A stretch of DNA of 64,000 bases from an uncultured Porphyromonadaceae bacterium. Lineage in GTDB: Bacteria; Bacteroidota; Bacteroidia; Bacteroidales; Muribaculaceae. The notes below the pieces were generated by a model. It was given only the letters and a program-made list of their open reading frames with translations. It searched no databases and was not told the DNA's origin. The stretch lies in assembly GCA_900555715.1 (NCBI GenBank), contig USMC01000007.1, positions 16,887 to 80,886 of the forward strand. The letters are read 5' to 3'. Below, in pieces: positions 26,507-35,963 of the stretch. A program made the position numbers and the translations under genes. Position 1 is the stretch's first letter. Every line of letters starts with the position of its first letter.

Positions 26507-27535
26507 ACTCTCTGCGTTCCATTCCAGCTCCCTTGCCTCGCACCAGCGCATGATGGCGCCGTCTCTGCGGACACGCGCCTCGAAGACAAGATAGTTCTTG
26601 CCGTCGTCGGGGTTGTTCACCACCGATACGTTCGACGACCTCTTGCCGGGCGTCTCAGGTGCCGGTGTGAACTGCGGTTCCGGCAGCTTCGTCCACGAAC
26701 GCGGGTCAAGAAGGTCGGACGACGCCGGAGCATACAGCATGCCGAGCGAAATGAACTCAGTCCATATTCCGCTTGCAGAATAGAACACCACTACATTCTT
26801 TCCATCCGGCGACAGCACCGCCTGAGGATTTTCGTTGACGAAAATAGGATAGGCGGAGCGGCTTCCGTCGGTGTTGATCCACTGCCGTTCCCACTCATAT
26901 TCAGGCAGCGAAATCATGACACGTTCCGACTTCAGTGTCCACGGATTTTCCATCTCGGCAATAAATATACATTGTGTCTCGCTCTCGACGCGTCGCTTCT
27001 GCCAGCCCGACCACAGCATGTACAGCCTGCCGTTGCAGCTGAGAATGTTGGGATGAATCGAGAAATTCCATTCATCGTTGGTCACAATAGGACCGTGGAG
27101 CGTCCACTCGCCTTTCATGGGATCGGGCGAGGGGTTTTCGAGAACGTAAATCTGATGAGTGTCGGTGTTGGAACCGTCGTCGCTCTCGAAGTAGATATAC
27201 CACTTGTCGCCGATACGGCAGATGTCGGGAGAATACACCATGTTGCAGTGCCCGTCGAGAATCACCTTCTCTTCACCTTTGCCGATGTCGGCAAGCACGG
27301 CAGAGGATCGGAGCAATATGACATCGGACCGCTCCGACTGCATCGTCATGTAGTACATACCGTCGTGATAGACGGCACTCGGATATCCGCCGTCGCGGAA
27401 AATGACGGAGCCGTCATCTTCGGGCGCGTGCGTGCAGCATACGCACACAAGTGCGGCAGACAGTATGGCGGCAAGATGAATAAGGAAATGGGATATTCGT
27501 TCCGGATAGTGTGTCATGGCATCAGATATTCTCAT
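26483..27535 (-). CDS. GH43-like five-bladed propeller lipoprotein
   Basis: 350 residues (or 344 if the ATG at 27517 is used). The signal ends in LVCVCC, giving a lipidated Cys at about 34. The body shows GH43 clan features: FRDGGYPSAVYHDGMYYM at the start of blade 1, YSPDICRIGDKWYIYFESDDG with the second acidic residue, and VNENPQAVLSPDG with a candidate third. The canonical DP of blade 1 is replaced by GGYPS, so catalytic competence is uncertain. Possible substrates are arabinose- or galactose-containing side chains. It converges with the HTCS gene (24-bp overlap) and is transcribed away from the PUL; a minus-strand TATCTTTG at 27557-27550 is a plausible -7 box. Confidence 0.78.
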   Translation of the reverse strand: MRISDAMTHYPERISHFLIHLAAILSAALVCVCCTHAPEDDGSVIFRDGGYPSAVYHDGMYYMTMQSERSDVILLRSSAVLADIGKGEEKVILDGHCNMVYSPDICRIGDKWYIYFESDDGSNTDTHQIYVLENPSPDPMKGEWTLHGPIVTNDEWNFSIHPNILSCNGRLYMLWSGWQKRRVESETQCIFIAEMENPWTLKSERVMISLPEYEWERQWINTDGSRSAYPIFVNENPQAVLSPDGKNVVVFYSASGIWTEFISLGMLYAPASSDLLDPRSWTKLPEPQFTPAPETPGKRSSNVSVVNNPDDGKNYLVFEARVRRDGAIMRWCEARELEWNAESLPVLGHP

Positions 27536-27856
27536 TTATGAGACAGCGGCAAAGATAGCACAAATAATCGGAAAATACTGCTTGCCGGCGGCGATAAAGA
27601 ATATATTTTTTTGCACATTCCGGTCAGTTCTGACCAAAATATACAAAAGATTCAATATTTAACATCCTCACGCATCTTTGAACAGAATTTCAGAATATCT
27701 GAACGGTATTTTCCCGTAAGGGACACTCATTTTCAGTTATTTTGCGCCACAAAAGAAAAGTTATGGGTTACCGGTAATACAGTTCGACAGGTAAAAAGAT
27801 TGTTTGGGGGATTGCACCACATTTTCTGAAAATTCAAACCAATTGTTATACAAACC
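27536..27856. promoter_or_regulatory. Divergent control region of the PUL
   Basis: 321 bp between the GH43-like gene and the TIG lipoprotein gene. It contains the inverted repeat TTCAGA-ATA-TCTGAA (27689-27703), whose core GAATATCTGA also precedes the HTCS gene, a 10-bp palindrome TTACCGGTAA (27768-27777), a minus-strand -7 box (27557-27550) and an imperfect plus-strand TATTTTG near 27739. The inverted repeat is a candidate HTCS binding site. The rest is AT-rich with no coding signal. Confidence 0.5.
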
Positions 27857-29455
27857 ATGAAAGTTAAATCTGACAAAATGAAACCATTACTTTCGCGGCT
27901 CTCGCAGTTCCTTTTAGGAGTGTGCACCATAGCCTTCGCAGGAATGATGGCGTCGTGCAAGGACGACGATGTCAAAAGCGAGCCGTCGATACCTTTCGAC
28001 CCGTCGCTGCCTGTGACAGTCACCGGCTTCACCCCCGAGAGCGGCGGTTCCCAGGAAGAAATTATTGTCTACGGCAGTAATTTCGGCGACAAAAAAGAGA
28101 ACGTCTCCCTATTTATAGGAGAGAAGAAAGCCGTTGTGATCAACGTCATGTCCGACAAACTTTTCGCTTTCATTCCCGCCGGAGCCTACTCCGACAGCGA
28201 GAACTACACCGGAAACGTCGAAGTTGTCGTGAAGAACCGCGGAACAGAAAAGAGCGCCGTGGCATCCAAACCGTTCCACTATACTCCCAAGAAAGTCGTA
28301 GGCACTCTTTGCGGCTACCGCAATGAGAACGACGATCAGGGCGAAGTATGGGGACCGTTCGACCAGATGTGCGGTTTCAACGCCGAAGGCTGTCTCGCTT
28401 TAGACCCGCTCTACCCCGACCGTCTCTACGTGGTATACGACCGCAACGACGGCATCATTGCATGTCTCGACCTGAAAAACCGCGTTGCCGAGCGCATGAT
28501 GTCCGCGACAAAATTCCAGACAAAGCGTCTGCGCAACATCGCCTTCACCATCGACGGCAAATATATGCTCGTATCCACCGACCGCGACGACAACGGACTC
28601 CATTCCACAAGCGTATGGGTCGTTACGCGCAACGCCGACGGAACATTCAGCGACCGCTCGTCGTGTCAGCCGCTGGCAGCATACAAGCAGTGCAACGGTG
28701 TTGCCGTACACCCCGTCAACGGGGAGATCTACTTCAACAGCTACGAAAACGGACAGCTTTTCCGACTCGACTTCGACGACTACCTCAAAGTGCTCAACGG
28801 CGCTACCGACGACAATGGCGAGCCGCTCACCTGGACAGGCTACCGCGAGGACGGCGCTTTCCGCGAGCTCTACAAGATCATGGACCCGTCGTATGAATTC
28901 CAGATCACAATCCATCCTTCGGGCGACTACGCATACATTACGGTCATCAACCGCAACTACATCCTGCGCACCGACTACGACTGGAACAAGAAAGAATTCA
29001 CCACACCTTACGTCATCACCGGCTCCAACGGCATCGCCGGCTGGACAGACGCCGTGGGCACCAACGCGCGTGTGAACCGTCCTTATCAGGGTGTGTTTGT
29101 AAAGAATCCGGAATATGAAGCCGACGGACGTGCCGACGTCTACGACTACTATTTCAGCGACTGCCTCAATTTCTGCGTCCGCTACATCACTCCCGACGGT
29201 CTTGTGCGCACCTACGCCGGACGCTCACCGTCGACAAACGGCAACATCTGGGGTACTGAGGACGGCGATCTGCGCCAGCAGGCACGCTTCCGCGACGTCA
29301 CCGGACTGTGCTACGACACCGAACGCGAACGCTTCTACGTGCTCGACCACAACAACCGCAGCGTCCGCACAATCGGCATGGAAAGCTCCGACATGCTCAA
29401 CAGCAACGATAACGACGACAACGCCGGAGAAGACAACGAAACCGAAAACAAGTGA
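27857..29455 (+). CDS. IPT/TIG-domain lipoprotein, probable surface glycan-binding protein
   Basis: 532 residues, lipobox AGMMASC. Residues about 55-140 form an IPT/TIG domain (VTGFTPESGGSQEEIIVYGSNFG), and the remainder looks like an NHL/YVTN-type beta-propeller (repeats such as RLYVVYDRNDGIIACLDL and YMLVSTDRDDNG; QARFRDVTGLCYDTERERFYVLD at the end). The last residues are an Asp/Asn-rich tail. Such TIG-NHL lipoproteins commonly precede SusC/SusD genes and are thought to bind glycan at the cell surface. It is the first gene of the plus-strand PUL operon, 37 bases before susC. Confidence 0.85.
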   Translation: MKVKSDKMKPLLSRLSQFLLGVCTIAFAGMMASCKDDDVKSEPSIPFDPSLPVTVTGFTPESGGSQEEIIVYGSNFGDKKENVSLFIGEKKAVVINVMSDKLFAFIPAGAYSDSENYTGNVEVVVKNRGTEKSAVASKPFHYTPKKVVGTLCGYRNENDDQGEVWGPFDQMCGFNAEGCLALDPLYPDRLYVVYDRNDGIIACLDLKNRVAERMMSATKFQTKRLRNIAFTIDGKYMLVSTDRDDNGLHSTSVWVVTRNADGTFSDRSSCQPLAAYKQCNGVAVHPVNGEIYFNSYENGQLFRLDFDDYLKVLNGATDDNGEPLTWTGYREDGAFRELYKIMDPSYEFQITIHPSGDYAYITVINRNYILRTDYDWNKKEFTTPYVITGSNGIAGWTDAVGTNARVNRPYQGVFVKNPEYEADGRADVYDYYFSDCLNFCVRYITPDGLVRTYAGRSPSTNGNIWGTEDGDLRQQARFRDVTGLCYDTERERFYVLDHNNRSVRTIGMESSDMLNSNDNDDNAGEDNETENK

Positions 29456-29492
29456 AGCAGGACTTAATCACATTTCTTGAATCTGAAAAAAT

Positions 29493-32400
29493 ATGGAAAA
29501 ACGACTGATAACACTTCTGGCAGCCGCCGCGCTTCTTACAGCGCCGCTATCTGCCAAAGTATATAAGGGAACTGTGGTAGGTTCCGCCGACGGCGAGCCC
29601 CTCATCGGTGCTTCCGTACAGGCAAAAGGCGCCAAAGTAGGTGTCGTCACCGATATCGACGGTAACTTCGCAATCGACATCCCCGAGAATTGCAAATATA
29701 TCGTGATTTCCTATATCGGCATGAAAGAGCGCGAGCTTCCTGTCCGCGGTCTCGACCGTATGGAAAACCTCATCCGCCTCGACGAAGCGGAAAACACTCT
29801 CAACGAGGTTGTGGTGACCGGTATGGGCGCACGTAAGAAAATCACCGTGACAGGTGCCGTGACAAACGTCGATGTAGTCGACATGAAGCACTACAACACC
29901 TCCAACATCTCCAACGCCCTCGCCGGCAACGTCCCGGGCGTGATTGCGATGCAGACTTCGGGTCAGCCAGGCAAGAACAAATCGGAATTCTGGATCCGAG
30001 GCATCTCTACCTTCGGTGCAGGAGCTTCGGCATATATTCTTGTTGACGGTTTCGAACGCGAGAGCATCGACGACCTCAACATCGAGGATATCGAGAACTT
30101 CACCGTGCTCAAAGACGCGTCGGCGACTGCCATCTACGGTTCGAAAGGCGCTAACGGCGTAGTCCTCATCACCACCAAACGCGGTAGCGCAGGACGCGTG
30201 AAAGTGAACGCCAAATTCGAGTCGTCGTACAACACACGCACTAAGACTCCCGACTTTGTCGACGGTATCACTTACGCCAACCTCATCAACGAGGCATACA
30301 TTACCCGCAGCAAGGGCACATACTACACTCCTACCGAAATAGAGCTCTTCCGCACGGGTCTCGACCCCGACCTCTACCCCAACGTCGACTGGAAAGACCT
30401 CATCCTCAAGGACGGCGCCATGAGCTACCGCGCCAACGTCAACATCAGCGGCGGCGGCAACACAGTGCGCTACTATGCCTCCATTTCCTACGTCAACGAC
30501 GAAGGTATGTACAAGACCGATTCCACCCTGCGCGACAAATACAACACCAACGCCAACTACAGCCGCTGGAACTACCGCCTCAACGTCGACATCGACCTCA
30601 CACCGACAACACTTCTGCGCCTGGGCACATCAGGCGACCTGTCGATGCGTAACTCTCCCGGCATGGGCGACACCGACACCTGGAACTCACTCTTCGGCTA
30701 CAACGCCATCCTCACTCCCGTGATGTACTCCAACGGATATGTGCCCATGGTGAACCTCGGTCGCGACGACCTCCGCACGAACCCCTGGGTAATGACAACA
30801 CAGACGGGCTACAAACAGGAATGGAACAACAACCTCCAGAACAACGTCTCCCTTGAGCAGGACCTCAAGATGATAACCCCTGGACTCAAGTTCACCGGAC
30901 GCTTCGGCTACGACACCTACAACTACAACCACATCGACCACATCCAGTATCCCGAACGCTGGTATGCCAACGGACGCGAGAAGGAAACAGGCGAAATCAT
31001 CTTCGACCGCATCAAGCCGGCACAAGTGATGACGCAGTCGGCAGGAAACGACGGTTCGCGCCGTATCTTCCTTGACCTCCTCCTGAGTTACAACCGCGGC
31101 TTCGGCAAGAACACCGTCGGCGCCAACCTCAAATACACCTACGACGACAACATCATGACCCAGAACATCGGCACCGACATCCGTAACGGTGTGGCACGCC
31201 GCAACATGGCTCTCGCCGGACAGGTGTACTACAACTGGGACTACCGCTACTTCATCGACTTCAACTTCGGCTACAACGGCTCCGAGAACTTCGCCGACGG
31301 TCATCGCTTCGGTTTCTTCCCCGCCGTCTCCGGCGCGTGGAACATCACGGGCGAGAAATTCATGGAATCAGTAAGATGGCTCAACACGTTCAAGGTACGC
31401 TACTCCTACGGTAAGGTCGGCAACGACAACCTCGGCGACATACGTTTCCCCTACCTCTACACCCTTGACTTCTCCGGCGACAACATCTATAACTTCGGTA
31501 ACCTCGGCACACCGACGCGCGGAGAATATCAGCACGGCATGCACTACACCGCACTCTCGTCGAGAAACGTGACATGGGAAGTATCCACCAAGCAGGACGT
31601 CGGTGTCGACATCGCCATGTTCAACAACCGCTTCTCCATCACCGCCGATTATTTCCACGAGAAACGTACCGGCATCTATATGGTCCGCAACTTCCTGCCT
31701 AACATTCTCGGTCTGGAACAGGCTCCGTCGGCAAACGTAGGCTCCGTCAAGTCGGAAGGTATCGACGGCAATTTCCGCTTAGAAAACCGCTTCGGCAATG
31801 TGAACCTCACCGTACGCGGCAACCTCACATACAGCAAGAACACCATCCTCAACTACGACGTCGAAAACAACGTCTATCCCTACCAGTACCAGACAGGCTA
31901 TCGCGTCAACCAGCTCCGCGGTCTCGTTGCCGAAGGTCTCTTCGCCGACTACGACGACATCCGCAACTCGCCCACACAGATGTTCGGCGACGTTCAGCCC
32001 GGTGATATCAAATACCGCGACGTCAACGGTGACGGTGTCGTCGACGACGGTGACGTAGTGGCAATCGGCGCGACGACAACGCCTAACCTCGTCTACGGTA
32101 TCGGCGCCTCCGCTCAGTGGAAAGGCTTCGACTTCAACGTACACTTCCAGGGCACCGGCAAATCGAGCATGCTCATCGGCGGCAAGACCGTCTATGCCTT
32201 CAGCCAGGGACGCTACGGACAGATTCTCTCCGACCTCGTCGACGACCGCTGGATCGACAAGGAGACAGCCGCACAGCTCGGTATAGAACCCAACGAGAAC
32301 CCCAACGCCACATATCCGCGTCTGCTCTTCACCGAAGAGGGCACATCGGGCAACAACTACCGTGCTTCGTCCTACTGGATGCGCGACATCAGCTACATCC

Positions 32401-32606
32401 GTCTCAAGAACCTCGAAATAGGCTATTCGCTTCCCAAGAACATCCTCAACTCCCTCCATCTGGAAAACTTCCGCATCTACGTACAGGGAACGAACCTGCT
32501 CACATGGAGCAGCTTCAAACTGTGGGATCCCGAAATGGGACGCGGCGACGGCGAGGCATATCCTATCACCCGTTCGTTCACAGCCGGTCTTCAAATCAAT
32601 CTCTAA
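29493..32606 (+). CDS. SusC/RagA-type TonB-dependent outer-membrane transporter
   Basis: 1037 residues, signal peptide to about 21. The N-terminal carboxypeptidase-D regulatory-like domain (KGTVVGSADGEPLIGASV) is followed by the TonB box region LNEVVVTGMGARKK, the plug domain (SNALAGNVPGVIAMQTSGQPG, TVLKDASATAIYGSKGANGV) and a 22-strand barrel ending in ITRSFTAGLQINL. It imports oligosaccharides across the outer membrane with TonB energy and its SusD lid, encoded 12 bases downstream. No decay is visible. Confidence 0.96.
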   Translation: MEKRLITLLAAAALLTAPLSAKVYKGTVVGSADGEPLIGASVQAKGAKVGVVTDIDGNFAIDIPENCKYIVISYIGMKERELPVRGLDRMENLIRLDEAENTLNEVVVTGMGARKKITVTGAVTNVDVVDMKHYNTSNISNALAGNVPGVIAMQTSGQPGKNKSEFWIRGISTFGAGASAYILVDGFERESIDDLNIEDIENFTVLKDASATAIYGSKGANGVVLITTKRGSAGRVKVNAKFESSYNTRTKTPDFVDGITYANLINEAYITRSKGTYYTPTEIELFRTGLDPDLYPNVDWKDLILKDGAMSYRANVNISGGGNTVRYYASISYVNDEGMYKTDSTLRDKYNTNANYSRWNYRLNVDIDLTPTTLLRLGTSGDLSMRNSPGMGDTDTWNSLFGYNAILTPVMYSNGYVPMVNLGRDDLRTNPWVMTTQTGYKQEWNNNLQNNVSLEQDLKMITPGLKFTGRFGYDTYNYNHIDHIQYPERWYANGREKETGEIIFDRIKPAQVMTQSAGNDGSRRIFLDLLLSYNRGFGKNTVGANLKYTYDDNIMTQNIGTDIRNGVARRNMALAGQVYYNWDYRYFIDFNFGYNGSENFADGHRFGFFPAVSGAWNITGEKFMESVRWLNTFKVRYSYGKVGNDNLGDIRFPYLYTLDFSGDNIYNFGNLGTPTRGEYQHGMHYTALSSRNVTWEVSTKQDVGVDIAMFNNRFSITADYFHEKRTGIYMVRNFLPNILGLEQAPSANVGSVKSEGIDGNFRLENRFGNVNLTVRGNLTYSKNTILNYDVENNVYPYQYQTGYRVNQLRGLVAEGLFADYDDIRNSPTQMFGDVQPGDIKYRDVNGDGVVDDGDVVAIGATTTPNLVYGIGASAQWKGFDFNVHFQGTGKSSMLIGGKTVYAFSQGRYGQILSDLVDDRWIDKETAAQLGIEPNENPNATYPRLLFTEEGTSGNNYRASSYWMRDISYIRLKNLEIGYSLPKNILNSLHLENFRIYVQGTNLLTWSSFKLWDPEMGRGDGEAYPITRSFTAGLQINL

Positions 32607-32618
32607 TCAAAGGAAATC

Positions 32619-34793
32619 ATGAAAAAATATATAGTCAAATCAGCCATTGTCCTCGCCACCGCCCTCAGCGGAGCACTCACATCATGCGAGGACGTTCTTG
32701 ATGCCGACAAATACTTCGACGACCGCCGCACGCTTGAATCGGTGTTCACGAATGTGAACGAGACAAACGGCTGGCTCGCACAGGCCTTCACCTATCTGCG
32801 CTACGACCTCGCCGACGTCACCACCAAAGAGCGCTACGGCGTGGGGCTGCACTGCTTCGCCGACGATATCTACTTCGGCGACCGCGACCCCAAATACGAC
32901 AACATCTATACCGCTATGGAATCGTACAACGCCTTCAAGCAGGGCGACTACGATGAAAACTTCGGCAGCAACTTCTGGCGCGACGCCTACCGCGGCATCT
33001 TCCAGGCATCGGTCTTCATCCATAACATCGACCTCAACACAGCCCTTACAGAAACCGAGCGCCTCGACATGAAAGGTCAGGCACGCTTCGTACGCGCCTA
33101 CTATTACTGGCTGCTCCTGCGCCGCTACGGTCCGGTACCCGTCCTGCCCGATGAAGGCGCCGACTATACCCTCGACTACAGCGAACTCGCATACCCGCGC
33201 AGCAGCTACGAGGAAGTGGCATGCTTCATAGCATCTGAGATGGAACAGGCAGCCACAGAGCTTCAGAACTGGAGCCGCTTCACCGGCAACACCAGCCCTG
33301 AGAACATCGTACGCCCCACCCGCGGCGCCGCACTCGCCACCCGCGCGCTCGCCTATGTCTTCGCCGCCAGCCCTCTTGCCAACGGACAGCTTGCCAACGG
33401 ACACCACGAAGCAGGCGTGACAGCCGACTTCGCCGCCACACTTGTCAACAAAGACGGCAAACAGCTCCTCGGACTCAACTACGACGAGTCGAAATGGGCA
33501 CGCGCCGCCGCTGCCTGCCGCGACGTCATGGAATGCCCCGCCAACTATGAGCTTTTCCACGTCGGCATAAACAGCGTCGACAACCGCACCACCGGCTATC
33601 CTGTCACCATAACGCCCTACAAGGACGGCGATTTCTCAGAAAAGAACTGGCCGGAAGGATATGCCGACATCGACCCCTATCTGTCCTACCGCGACTTCTT
33701 CAACGGTGTTGCGGACCTTAGCAACTCCGAAATCATCTTCAGCCGCGGCTATAACGTCGGCAGCGGTCGCCATCAGGGCATCGACGGTTTCGTCACACAC
33801 GCCCTGCCCAACACCCTCAACGGCTTCAATTGCCACGGTCTCACACAGAAGATGGTCGACGCATACTACATGCTCGACGGCAGCGACTGCCCCGGCAAAG
33901 ACAGCGAGATTGGTCGCGGCGACGGCTCGGCACGCCGCGAAGGATGGACAACAAATGCCCGCGGCAAATATCCCTACACTAAGTATCCGCCTTTAGGTCA
34001 GGGCGTGTCGATGCAGTATGCCGAACGCGAGCCCCGCTTCTACGCCTGCGTTGCCTTCAACGGCTCCTACTGGTGGAACGCCAACCCCGAGAAAAGCAGC
34101 CACTACATGCAGGTATACTACTGGCGCGGCACCACAAGCTCGGGCAGCGGCAAAGACGAGGAAACCCAGAACAACGGCTACACCAACAGCGCATACTATC
34201 TGCGCACAGGCATAGGCTGCAAGAAGTGGGTTCATCCTAACGACTGGCGCTCCGTCCGCGACGGCAACGACTACGCACACATCACACAGAAATGGGAACC
34301 GGCCGTCCGCTATGCCGACATCCTTCTGATGTATGCCGAATGCGTCAACGAACTCACCGGAAGCTACACCGTGGCATCGTGGGACGGCTCGACGACATAC
34401 AACATCTCACGCGACGTCAATGAAATCAAACGCGGCATCCGTCCTGTCCGCATCCGTGCCGGCATACCCGACTACCGTGCCGACGAATATGCCGACCGCG
34501 ACATCCTCCGCGCAAAAATCAAACGCGAACGCATGATCGAGTTCCTCGCCGAAGGCAAGCGCTACTACGACCTGCGCCGCTGGATGGACGCCCCGATAGA
34601 AGAAGCAATACCCATCTACGGCTGCAACGTACTCATGACAGCCAACCAGAAGGATGAGTTCCAGAAGATAGTCCCCGTCTACAACCTCCCCACCGTCTTC
34701 TCCACGAAGATGTATTTCTGGCCCATAGCTACCGACGAGCTCAAACGCAACCCCAACCTGGTCCAGAACCCCGGATGGAAATACTACGATTAA
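32619..34793 (+). CDS. SusD/RagB-type glycan-binding lipoprotein
   Basis: 724 residues, longer than the usual 500-650. The lipobox is ALTSC (Cys23). TPR-like helices of the RagB/SusD fold are clear (ALTETERLDMKGQARFVRAYYYWLLLRRYG) and the C-terminal family signature is ADILLMYAECVNEL with IKRERMIEFLAEGKRYYDLRRW. It caps the adjacent SusC barrel and presents oligosaccharides. The additional length lies in the loops between about 330 and 560, which are Tyr/Trp-rich (GSYWWNANPEKSSHYMQVYY) and may bind an extended or branched glycan. Confidence 0.96.
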   Translation: MKKYIVKSAIVLATALSGALTSCEDVLDADKYFDDRRTLESVFTNVNETNGWLAQAFTYLRYDLADVTTKERYGVGLHCFADDIYFGDRDPKYDNIYTAMESYNAFKQGDYDENFGSNFWRDAYRGIFQASVFIHNIDLNTALTETERLDMKGQARFVRAYYYWLLLRRYGPVPVLPDEGADYTLDYSELAYPRSSYEEVACFIASEMEQAATELQNWSRFTGNTSPENIVRPTRGAALATRALAYVFAASPLANGQLANGHHEAGVTADFAATLVNKDGKQLLGLNYDESKWARAAAACRDVMECPANYELFHVGINSVDNRTTGYPVTITPYKDGDFSEKNWPEGYADIDPYLSYRDFFNGVADLSNSEIIFSRGYNVGSGRHQGIDGFVTHALPNTLNGFNCHGLTQKMVDAYYMLDGSDCPGKDSEIGRGDGSARREGWTTNARGKYPYTKYPPLGQGVSMQYAEREPRFYACVAFNGSYWWNANPEKSSHYMQVYYWRGTTSSGSGKDEETQNNGYTNSAYYLRTGIGCKKWVHPNDWRSVRDGNDYAHITQKWEPAVRYADILLMYAECVNELTGSYTVASWDGSTTYNISRDVNEIKRGIRPVRIRAGIPDYRADEYADRDILRAKIKRERMIEFLAEGKRYYDLRRWMDAPIEEAIPIYGCNVLMTANQKDEFQKIVPVYNLPTVFSTKMYFWPIATDELKRNPNLVQNPGWKYYD

Positions 34794-34816
34794 TCACTTT
34801 ATAATCTGTCAACAAT

Positions 34817-35866
34817 ATGTCCAAGACATTCTATATACCGGCATTGCTCGCGGCAGGCGCACTCGCCCTCACCTTCAGCTCCTGCAACAACGACTGGGAG
34901 GAAGAACAGTACGAGCATTACATCAGCTTCAAGGCACCTCTTGCAAGCACCGGCAGCAGCGTGGGCGTGACAACTGTCTATGTTCCCTTTACCCGCAGCA
35001 ACGACAACGGCGAACCGCTCTACGGCAAGGAAGGCGAATCGCACTACGATCTTCCCGTGCTTGTCAGCGGCTCCACCGTCAACCCGTCGAACCTTACTGT
35101 GAACATCGCCCACTCCGACACGCTGCCTATTCTGAACATGGAGCGTTTCAGCAGCCGCAAAGACCTTTGGTACAACGACATGTGGGACTATGCCGACGTT
35201 CCGACAACCGTAGGAATCAAGGCTGGCGAGAGCAAATCGCTCCTGCGCATACGTTTCCACTTCGACAACATCGACCTTGCCGAGCGCTACCTCCTTCCTC
35301 TGACAGTGGCTCCCGGCGAAGGCTATGAGCGCAATCCCCGCAAGAACTACGCCACCGCCATGCTCCGTGTGCTGCCCTACACTACATATTCGGGCAACTA
35401 CCAGGCTGGCAACATGAAGTTCTACATCGTGTCGGGCGGCGTCACCGACAATGAGCCAGGCGCCATGTCGCAGGTTCAGGCCTATGTCGTGAATACCAAC
35501 ACCGTCTTCTTCTATGCCGGTTCGTTCAACGAGGACAGCCAGCTGCGCAGGAACTTCAAGGTATACGCCACATTCACACCCTACGAGGAAGGCGGCACAC
35601 GCGGCACCGTGACACTCACCTGCAACAATCCGGATATGAACTTCGTTCAGAACAAACAGGCTACGTTCACCATTCTGGAACAGGAAGATGAAGTGCAGAG
35701 CTATATCCTGCGCCGCACCGTCATCATCAACGACATCGACTATACCTTCACGGACTATCTTACCGCCCCCGGCTCTAAGATCAACTACAACGTGACCGGT
35801 ACCATGACGATGGAGCGCAAGCTCAACACCCAGATGCCGGAGGAGGATCAGATATCCTTCGAATAA
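34817..35866 (+). CDS. DUF1735/DUF4973-type surface lipoprotein
   Basis: 349 residues, lipobox TFSSC with a lipidated Cys at about 24, followed by the acidic export stretch NNDWEEEQ. The first half (HYISFKAPL, YDLPVLVSGSTVNPSNLTVNIAHSDTLPILN, YLLPLTV) is the DUF1735-like sandwich; the second half (YSGNYQAGNMKFYIVSGG...YTFTDYL) matches the DUF4973 type found after SusD in many PULs. It is presumed to be an additional surface glycan-binding protein. It lies 23 bases after susD in the same operon. Confidence 0.85.
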   Translation: MSKTFYIPALLAAGALALTFSSCNNDWEEEQYEHYISFKAPLASTGSSVGVTTVYVPFTRSNDNGEPLYGKEGESHYDLPVLVSGSTVNPSNLTVNIAHSDTLPILNMERFSSRKDLWYNDMWDYADVPTTVGIKAGESKSLLRIRFHFDNIDLAERYLLPLTVAPGEGYERNPRKNYATAMLRVLPYTTYSGNYQAGNMKFYIVSGGVTDNEPGAMSQVQAYVVNTNTVFFYAGSFNEDSQLRRNFKVYATFTPYEEGGTRGTVTLTCNNPDMNFVQNKQATFTILEQEDEVQSYILRRTVIINDIDYTFTDYLTAPGSKINYNVTGTMTMERKLNTQMPEEDQISFE

Positions 35867-35902
35867 ACCGGATGACAATCGAACTTTCATTATATTAGCA
35901 GT

Positions 35903-35933
35903 GTCGGCTGCCGCTATGAAAGCGACAGCCGAC
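35903..35933 (+). terminator. Hairpin between the DUF4973 and GH125 genes
   Basis: Arms GTCGGCTG (35903-35910) and CAGCCGAC (35926-35933) pair perfectly, with three further inner pairs after one mismatch. It is followed by CTTTCATCTT, which is only weakly T-rich. It may trim or attenuate the transcript so that enzymes are made at a lower level than the binding and transport proteins. Confidence 0.45.
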
Positions 35934-35963
35934 CTTTCATCTTACAGACTGACTATCACCTCA

